From the NCBI GenBank assembly GCA_004555635.1, contig SFHN01000062.1, positions 1 through 7,202 on the forward strand: a stretch of DNA of 7,202 nt, read 5' to 3'. Source of the stretch: [Eubacterium] saphenum (GTDB lineage: Bacteria > Bacillota > Clostridia > Oscillospirales > Ruminococcaceae). The notes beneath the pieces are model-generated. The model ran no database searches, was not told the origin of the DNA, and was given only the letters and a program-made list of their open reading frames with translations. The position numbers were made by a program, and so were the translations under genes. Below are positions 1 through 7,202 of this stretch, piece by piece; positions within the stretch are counted from its first letter, which is position 1, and every line of letters begins with the position of its first letter.

Positions 1-137
1 GGCTTGACAAGCAGCTTCATACTCAGGGCTATCACAGCGCAAAGGAAATCTACCTCGGCTGCATAAACACCGTAGACAACACGCTTACGATGTACGCAGC
101 GGACGTTGGGAAAAAGACCGCCGACCCGTTTGAATAG
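1..137 (+). CDS. C-terminal end of an unrecognised protein (partial)
   Basis: An open frame with codons starting at position 3 runs without a stop to TAG at 135-137 and gives 44 C-terminal residues (from LDKQLHTQGYHSAKEIYLGC at its start to KKTADPFE at the end). The beginning lies outside the window. I do not recognise the family. The tail is soluble-looking and mixed in charge, with no membrane segment. Support for a real gene is that this frame is open from the edge and stops 13 bp before a strong hairpin terminator on the same strand. It converges on the end of lacZ, so the two share a short 62-bp gap. With so few residues no function can be assigned. Confidence 0.6.
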   Translation, partial: LDKQLHTQGYHSAKEIYLGCINTVDNTLTMYAADVGKKTADPFE

Positions 138-150
138 CGGCAATGAAATT

Positions 151-192
151 GCCCGAAGCGCAGCGAAATCGCGCTTCGGGCTGATATTTTTT
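151..192 (+). terminator. Rho-independent terminator after the partial gene
   Basis: GCCCGAAGCGC (151-161) and GCGCTTCGGGC (171-181) form a perfect 11-bp stem around a 9-base loop, followed by TGATATTTTTT up to 192. The T-run is on the + strand, so it serves the gene ending at 137. On the minus strand the stem is followed only by AATTTCATT, a weaker U-tract, so it may also stop lacZ transcripts, but less convincingly. A smaller perfect hairpin, GGCAAT-GAA-ATTGCC (139-153), shares its last three bases with the first three bases of the large stem. Confidence 0.85.
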
Positions 193-199
193 AGGGAAG

Positions 200-3281
<3,082 letters not shown>

Positions 3282-3316
3282 GAAATGATATTATTATTCT
3301 ATAACAATATGAATAT

Positions 3317-3320
3317 GGAG
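3317..3320 (+). promoter_or_regulatory. Ribosome binding site that decides the regulator's start
   Basis: GGAG at 3317-3320 lies 8 bases before TTG at 3329, a normal spacing. The other upstream candidate, GTG at 3320-3322, overlaps this GGAG and has no purine-rich site before it. An in-frame TAA at 3302-3304 rules out starts further upstream. Confidence 0.6.
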
Positions 3321-3328
3321 TGGATATT

Positions 3329-4147
3329 TTGTTTTTCTGTGACTACCCTATTATGCGCAGCGAAAAGGAGCTGCCGCTGTACCTTGACAATATGGGTCTG
3401 CACGACCGACAGCCGCACACTTCAAGGGCGGAGGGCTATCCCCTCCCGCAGATTTTATTCTGCACAAAGGGCAGCGGGACGCTTTTGCTGGACGGCGAGA
3501 AAATCAGGATTTCGTCGTACAGCGCGATATTCCTGCCCGCATTTTATCCGCACGAATACTACCCAGAGGAGGAGCTTTGGGACATTCACTGGGTTGTGCC
3601 TGCGGGATTTGCGGCGGAGGACACACTGAAGCGCTTCGGGCTGACGAAGCCGGCGGTCTTTGACCTTCGCGAGGCGGGCAAGCTGGAGCATATTTTTCGG
3701 AAAATGCACGAAGCGATAAGAGCAGACAGCTTTTTCGGCGCATACCAAGCTTCGGGATATCTGTACGATTTTCTTATCGAGTTCTATCGTCAGATTTCCA
3801 CGAAAACGACCTCCGCCGCGCCAAATTCCGCGCTGATAAAGGCGATTGACTACATCAACTGCAACTACGCGTCGGAGATTACAATGGACGCGCTTTGCGC
3901 GGCTTCGGGGGTATCAAAGCAGCACCTCTGCCTGCTTTTCAGAACCACGCTCGGCGCGCGACCGATGGAATATACTGCGAAACGGCGTATTCAGGCGGCG
4001 AAGGAGCTGCTAACAGGCTCGGATATGACGATTGAGCAAATCGCAGTTGAAACCGGCTTCTGCACGGCAAGCTACTTCTGCAAGCTGTTCAGGCGTTACG
4101 AGGGTATAACCCCAACGCGGTTCAAAAAGCAAAACACAGCACCTTAG
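3329..4147 (+). CDS. AraC-family transcriptional regulator, probable regulator of lacZ
   Basis: A DNA-binding regulator of 272 residues (275 if translation begins at GTG 3320). The N-terminal half (about residues 35-95) looks like the AraC sugar-binding cupin, with GSGTLLLDGEKIRISSYSAI and FLPAFYPHEY typical of that fold. The C-terminal hundred residues form the paired helix-turn-helix domain: first helix pair around ITMDALCAASGVSKQHLCLLF (about 184-205), second around MTIEQIAVETGFCTASYFCKLF (about 233-254), ending with the family signature RRYEGITPTRFKK. I prefer the TTG start because GGAG sits 8 bases upstream. It is transcribed divergently from lacZ from an overlapping promoter, which suggests it responds to a beta-galactoside or its products and controls lacZ, and perhaps itself. 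The effector is an inference. No clear hairpin terminator follows it. Confidence 0.93.
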   Translation: MFFCDYPIMRSEKELPLYLDNMGLHDRQPHTSRAEGYPLPQILFCTKGSGTLLLDGEKIRISSYSAIFLPAFYPHEYYPEEELWDIHWVVPAGFAAEDTLKRFGLTKPAVFDLREAGKLEHIFRKMHEAIRADSFFGAYQASGYLYDFLIEFYRQISTKTTSAAPNSALIKAIDYINCNYASEITMDALCAASGVSKQHLCLLFRTTLGARPMEYTAKRRIQAAKELLTGSDMTIEQIAVETGFCTASYFCKLFRRYEGITPTRFKKQNTAP

Positions 4148-4196
4148 AATACCTTTTTTATTTCGATGAAAACCCGCCGCAAAGAAATAGGGCGAT

Positions 4197-4233
4197 AAAT
4201 TTCATTTACCTGTTGCATTTTGCTTTGAAATTT
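4197..4233. repeat. Inverted repeat around the proB -35 region
   Basis: AAATTTCA (4197-4204) and TGAAATTT (4226-4233) are perfect 8-bp arms separated by 21 bases. The centre, near 4215, falls within the proposed -35 box of proB, and the right arm lies between -35 and -10. This could be a paired operator half-site, with arm centres 29 bp apart (about three helical turns). The arms are A/T-rich, so chance is a real possibility. Confidence 0.35.
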
Positions 4234-4241
4234 GGTATAAT
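4213..4241 (+). promoter_or_regulatory. Probable proBA promoter
   Basis: TTGCAT (4213-4218), a 17-base spacer and a perfect TATAAT (4236-4241). The -35 matches consensus only moderately. Transcription would start near 4248, giving a short leader of about 38 bases before proB, too short for a T-box or similar riboswitch. The proB ribosome site AGAGGTG is at 4274-4280. Confidence 0.7.
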
Positions 4242-4285
4242 GAATTTGTACGCAATAATGCAAATTTACATACAGAGGTGTTTTT

Positions 4286-5074
4286 ATGCCTGTTTTTACA
4301 AACAAGAAAAGAATTGTCATAAAGGTGGGAAGCTCTACGCTCGCCTACCCTTCGGGACATCTTAACATCAGAAAATGCCATAAGCTCATCGAGGTAATGT
4401 CCGATTTGAAAAACAGCGGCATTGAGGTTGTTTTCGTAACGTCGGGTGCGCAGGGCGTCGGCGCGGCGCGCGCGGGTCTTAAGAAAAAGCCCGACGATAT
4501 GCCCGGCAAGCAGGCCTGCGCCGCTATCGGACAGAGCGAGCTTATGACCTACTACTCCGAAACGTTCGGAAAATTCAACCACAAGGTTGCGCAAATTCTG
4601 CTTACGCGCGACGTTATCTCGAATATTGAGCGCAAAACGAACGTTGTAAACACGTTCAACACCCTGTTTGATATGGGCGTTATTCCGATAATCAACGCTA
4701 ATGACGCGGTGTCAATAAAGCAGCTTGACTTCGATGAAAATGACACGCTGTCAGCAATAGTCGCTTCGCTGTGCAAGGCGGATTTGCTCATTATGCTGAC
4801 GGACGTAGACGGGCTTTACGACGGCGACCCGAAGAACCCCGAAAGCAAGCTTATCCCTGTTGTAGAGCGCATTACCCCCGATATCATCAGTCTTGCGAAG
4901 GGCGCGGGAAGCGACCTCGGCTCGGGCGGAATGCTCACGAAAATCGAGGCGGCGGAGATTGCGACAGAAGCGGGAATTGACACGGTGATAATCGGAAACT
5001 CCGACCCCGAGCTGCTGTATCAGCTGTTCGAGGGCGAGCCGCGCTGCACGGTTTTCCGCGCGCACGAACACTAA
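4286..5074 (+). CDS. proB: Glutamate 5-kinase, short form without a PUA domain
   Basis: Phosphorylates L-glutamate with ATP to gamma-glutamyl phosphate, the first and normally proline-inhibited step of proline synthesis, in the cytoplasm. The 262 residues are almost entirely amino-acid kinase domain: IVIKVGSS (10-17, phosphate-binding lysine K13), VTSGAQGVG (51-59), the substrate loop IINANDAVS (135-143), DENDTLSA (150-157), LTDVDGLYDGDP (171-182) and GSGGMLTKIEAA (212-223). E. coli ProB has 367 residues including a C-terminal PUA domain; here the protein ends where PUA would begin, as in many Firmicutes. Unusually, the conserved NEND loop reads NAND (137-140). ATG 4286 is chosen because AGAGGTG precedes it. 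The unstable product is passed to ProA, encoded 16 bp downstream in the same operon. Confidence 0.96.
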   Translation: MPVFTNKKRIVIKVGSSTLAYPSGHLNIRKCHKLIEVMSDLKNSGIEVVFVTSGAQGVGAARAGLKKKPDDMPGKQACAAIGQSELMTYYSETFGKFNHKVAQILLTRDVISNIERKTNVVNTFNTLFDMGVIPIINANDAVSIKQLDFDENDTLSAIVASLCKADLLIMLTDVDGLYDGDPKNPESKLIPVVERITPDIISLAKGAGSDLGSGGMLTKIEAAEIATEAGIDTVIIGNSDPELLYQLFEGEPRCTVFRAHEH

Positions 5075-5090
5075 CGAAGAGGTAGATACT

Positions 5091-6335
5091 ATGGGTTATA
5101 TTGAACAGCTTGGCGCTGCCGCAAAGGCCGCGGCGCCCGCGGCAGCGAACCTTAGCACGCAAAAGAAAAACGAAATTCTCGCAGCAATCAGCAAACGGCT
5201 GAGAGAAAGCTGCGATATGCTTATTGAAGCGAACAAAGAGGACATTGCGGCAGCTGAAAAGAACGGTATGACAAAGGCGCTAATTGACCGCCTTACACTT
5301 ACGGAGCAGCGCATTTGCGGCATTGCGGACGGCATTGACAAGGTAATCGCGCTTGCGGACCCTATCGGCGAGGTTATCGGCGGCGGGCTGATGGCAAGCG
5401 GGCTTAGAGTTGTTAAAAAACGCGTTCCTATCGGCGTTATCGGAATTATCTTTGAGTCAAGACCTAACGTAACCGTTGACGCGGCGGTTCTTTGCCTTAA
5501 GGCGGGAAACGCAGTTATTCTCCGCGGAGGAAGCGACGCGATAAACTCGAACAAGGCGCTTGTGAACCTTATGCGCGCGGCGCTTTCGGACTGCGGGGCT
5601 GACGAAAACTGCGTTCAGCTTGTCGAGGACACTTCACGCGAGGTCGCTTCCGCAATGATGAAGCTTAACAGCTGCATTGACCTGCTTATTCCGCGCGGCG
5701 GCGGCGGGCTTATCCGAACGGTTATCAACAACGCGACCATTCCCGTTATTCAGACGGGAGAGGGAAACTGCCACGTTTATGTTGACGAAAGCGCCGATAT
5801 TGATATGGCGGTGAGAATTGTCGATAACGCAAAGACGCAGCGTCCCTCCGTATGCAACGCGATTGAGAACGTGCTGGTGCACGAAAAGGCTGCTCCGGAG
5901 TTCTTCAAAAAGCTTGGAGAGCTTTGGAACGGAAAGGTTAGCATTCTCGGCGACGAGGCTTCCGCAAAGCTTATCAAGGTGGACGGAATTGCCGACGACA
6001 CCGCCTATGCGACCGAGTTCCTTGATTACAAGCTTGCCGCAAAGGTCGTTTCAAGCATTGACGAAGCGATTGCGCATATAAACCGCTTCGGAACAAAGCA
6101 CAGCGAGTGCATTGTTACGCAGAGCCTGAAATCGGCGGAACTGTTTCAGCAGCAGATTGACGCGGCGGCGGTTTATGTAAACGCTTCTACGCGCTTTACC
6201 GACGGCTTTGAGTTCGGTCTTGGGGCAGAAATCGGTATCTCCACGCAGAAGCTGCACGCGCGCGGTCCTATGGGGCTTGAGGCGCTAACAACCTACAAGT
6301 ACCTGATAAACGGCGACGGACAAATCAGAGGATAA
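5091..6335 (+). CDS. proA: Gamma-glutamyl phosphate reductase (glutamate-5-semialdehyde dehydrogenase)
   Basis: Reduces gamma-glutamyl phosphate with NADPH to glutamate 5-semialdehyde, which cyclises to pyrroline-5-carboxylate, the second step of proline synthesis. The 414 residues match the usual full length (E. coli 417). The aldehyde-dehydrogenase fold is evident: PIGVIGIIFESRPNVTVDAA (113-132), LKAGNAVILRGGSDA (136-150), PRGGGGLI (201-208), QTGEGNCHVYVD (221-232), the catalytic cysteine C255 in QRPSVCNAIE, and the family C-terminus FGLGAEIGISTQKLHARGPM (375-394) followed by GLEALTTYKY. AAGAGG at 5077-5082 lies 8 bases before ATG 5091. The gap to proB is only 16 bp, so the two are surely co-transcribed. 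It is the last gene of this pair; a structured repeat region follows. ProC is not in the window. Confidence 0.97.
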   Translation: MGYIEQLGAAAKAAAPAAANLSTQKKNEILAAISKRLRESCDMLIEANKEDIAAAEKNGMTKALIDRLTLTEQRICGIADGIDKVIALADPIGEVIGGGLMASGLRVVKKRVPIGVIGIIFESRPNVTVDAAVLCLKAGNAVILRGGSDAINSNKALVNLMRAALSDCGADENCVQLVEDTSREVASAMMKLNSCIDLLIPRGGGGLIRTVINNATIPVIQTGEGNCHVYVDESADIDMAVRIVDNAKTQRPSVCNAIENVLVHEKAAPEFFKKLGELWNGKVSILGDEASAKLIKVDGIADDTAYATEFLDYKLAAKVVSSIDEAIAHINRFGTKHSECIVTQSLKSAELFQQQIDAAAVYVNASTRFTDGFEFGLGAEIGISTQKLHARGPMGLEALTTYKYLINGDGQIRG

Positions 6336-6373
6336 CTCAGACAGTCGTTAAACTCACATCTGCGTTAGTCACC

Positions 6374-6431
6374 GCATTATGCGCTTCGCGCAAAACGCTG
6401 CATTATCCGCTTCGCGGAAAACGCTGCATTA
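6374..6431. repeat. Two 26-bp tandem hairpin units with a compensatory base-pair swap
   Basis: Unit 1 is 6374-6399 and unit 2 is 6400-6425; a third partial copy, GCATTA, begins at 6426. Each unit starts with GCATTAT and ends with AAAACGCT, and contains a 5-bp stem with a TTC loop: TGCGC-TTC-GCGCA in unit 1 and TCCGC-TTC-GCGGA in unit 2. The two units differ at exactly two positions (8 and 18), and those two bases pair with each other in the stem, so G-C has become C-G. This suggests that the hairpin itself is maintained. It lies in the 204-bp gap between proA and the next gene. Confidence 0.8.
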
Positions 6432-6460
6432 CGGCAGATAAAAGAGCCTAGCCGTAATGC
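6426..6460. repeat. 10-bp perfect hairpin closing the structured region
   Basis: GCATTACGGC (6426-6435) and GCCGTAATGC (6451-6460) form a perfect 10-bp stem around a 15-base loop. No T-run follows on the + strand (next bases GGGATCCTAG), so it is not a standard terminator. The right arm can also pair with CCGCATTA at 6372-6379 (8 bp, with 6455-6462), so the upstream GCATTA copies could compete for the same partner. CATCTG occurs on both flanks (6357-6362 and 6471-6476) in the same orientation. This looks like a structured intergenic repeat element, possibly multi-copy in the genome. Confidence 0.7.
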
Positions 6461-6539
6461 GGGATCCTAGCATCTGTGGGCTTCTCGACTTTCTGAGAAA
6501 TATGCTATTGAAATAATCATACCCCCGAAAGGAATTGCT

Positions 6540-7202
6540 ATGTCAAAGAAAAAACGCGGCAGGAAACCTGCAAACACATCAGCCCCTGCCCCGCAGAATA
6601 AACCCCAAAAACAGGAAGCAGCCCCACCTGCCGAAAAACCGCAGGGAGAGCGCGTTATTGAGGAGCTTTTCGGCTCGCTTAACGAACCCGATATTGAGAA
6701 CGATATTGCGGAGCTTGGCGCAGAAGATGCGGTGGAGGAGCCTGCTCCCGAGCCTAAAAAGAGCAGCGGAAAGGGATTTTTCTTCTGCTTTGCGATATTT
6801 GTGATTGCGATGGCGATTGTTGGCTGTGTTTCAACTGTGCGTTTCGTTGCTGACAGCACGTCAGCGCTGCTTGACAAAACCTCGCTGAAAAACGAATTTG
6901 CGCAGTTCATCTTCCCTGTTGTCGTGAACGATATCCCGCCGTTTGAAAAGGCGTCGGAGCTGCCCGAAACGTCGGTCATCAACTGCTCGATATGGAATAT
7001 ACTGCTGAACAAGAACACCGAGCTGTACCAAAAGTCCGAGCAGCCCGGCGAGCTGACTATCCCCGAATATGACGTTGCGGCAAGCTGCCGCGAGCTGTTC
7101 GGGTCGTCGGTTTCTATCGTTCATCAGACGGTCGGCACAAACGAGGTTCGCTTTACCTACGACGAGGAGAACCACGTTTACCGCGCGACAAAGAATATGA
7201 GA
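6540..7202 (+). CDS. Single-pass membrane protein of unknown function (partial, runs off the window)
   Basis: An open frame from ATG 6540 reads 221 codons to the last base of the window with no stop. AAAGGA at 6528-6533 sits 6 bases upstream. The N-terminus is strongly basic (MSKKKRGRKP) and is followed by a low-complexity Pro/Ala/Gln/Lys stretch (11-36), an acidic segment (about 37-72) and one hydrophobic segment (about 79-100, FFFCFAIFVIAMAIVGCVST). Basic residues before it (KK at 73-74, K78) predict a cytoplasmic N-terminus with the remaining 120 or more residues outside the cell. The outer part contains PVVVNDIPPFE (126-136) and FTYDEENHVY (205-214), looks like a small folded domain, and resembles no family I can name. 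There is no cleavable signal or lipobox. No convincing promoter is visible, and its distance from proA leaves co-transcription open. Confidence 0.85.
   Translation, partial: MSKKKRGRKPANTSAPAPQNKPQKQEAAPPAEKPQGERVIEELFGSLNEPDIENDIAELGAEDAVEEPAPEPKKSSGKGFFFCFAIFVIAMAIVGCVSTVRFVADSTSALLDKTSLKNEFAQFIFPVVVNDIPPFEKASELPETSVINCSIWNILLNKNTELYQKSEQPGELTIPEYDVAASCRELFGSSVSIVHQTVGTNEVRFTYDEENHVYRATKNMR

Noticed and set aside
3285..3629. 114-codon + strand frame starting inside the divergent promoter
   Set aside because: It overlaps the AraC-family gene in another frame, begins upstream of the predicted transcription start and gives an Arg/Cys-rich product with no family signature.
4248..4285. Possible riboswitch or T-box leader before proB
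   Set aside because: The predicted leader is only about 38 bases, with no room for a T-box or antiterminator fold.
5096..5554. 152-codon open frame on the minus strand
   Set aside because: It is antisense to the conserved N-terminal half of proA and its product is Ala/Ser/Ile-rich without motifs.
6374..6431. Tandem units considered as a CRISPR array
   Set aside because: Two directly adjacent 26-bp copies have no spacers between them, and no cas gene is present.
6426..6460. Hairpin considered as the proBA transcription terminator
   Set aside because: The stem is strong but neither strand has an adjacent T-run, so a standard intrinsic terminator is not supported.
6467..7018. 183-codon open frame on the minus strand
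   Set aside because: It is opposite the membrane-protein gene, which has a ribosome site, a basic N-terminus and a membrane helix. The minus-strand product is a low-complexity Ser/Ala/Phe sequence, a typical shadow, and it also crosses into the hairpin region.

Overview
The window looks like a stretch of chromosome from an anaerobic, gut-type Firmicute (Clostridia, probably Ruminococcaceae/Oscillospiraceae). This is inferred from the Gram-positive style signals (AGGAGG-like ribosome sites, A/T-rich TATAAT promoters in an otherwise fairly GC-rich sequence), from a clostridial-style GH2 beta-galactosidase beside an AraC-family regulator, and from a short glutamate 5-kinase without a PUA domain. 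No mobile element, phage gene, CRISPR array, rRNA or tRNA is visible.

Layout, left to right. (1) Positions 1-137 hold the last 44 codons of an unrecognised + strand gene, closed by an 11-bp hairpin plus T-run terminator. (2) Positions 200-3163, minus strand, hold a near full-length lacZ beta-galactosidase. (3) A compact divergent control region (about 3208-3328) carries two good sigma-A promoters that overlap by 16 bp; their -35 boxes form the two arms of one palindrome. (4) An AraC-family regulator runs rightward (3329-4147) and is the obvious candidate controller of lacZ. (5) A proline-biosynthesis pair, proB then proA (4286-6335), is separated by 16 bp and probably transcribed from a promoter at 4213-4241. 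(6) A structured, repeat-rich intergenic segment (about 6370-6500) contains two 26-bp tandem units that differ only by a base-pair swap in their hairpin stem, followed by a 10-bp perfect hairpin. (7) From 6540 to the window end runs the start of a single-pass membrane protein of unknown function.

How the genes work together: LacZ hydrolyses lactose or other beta-galactosides in the cytoplasm, and the divergent AraC-type protein probably senses a sugar and controls that transcription. ProB and ProA perform the first two steps from glutamate to proline; the last enzyme, ProC, is not in this window. The sugar and proline modules appear to be neighbours without a functional link.

The most notable anomaly is at the lacZ 5' end. 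The only strong ribosome site and ATG (ATG at 3207) lie one base out of frame with the rest of lacZ, and one added base in a GGGG run (3182-3185) would join them into one reading frame. I see no convincing new biological system here; most of the window is ordinary metabolism. The control region and the structured repeat are the parts that deserve attention.
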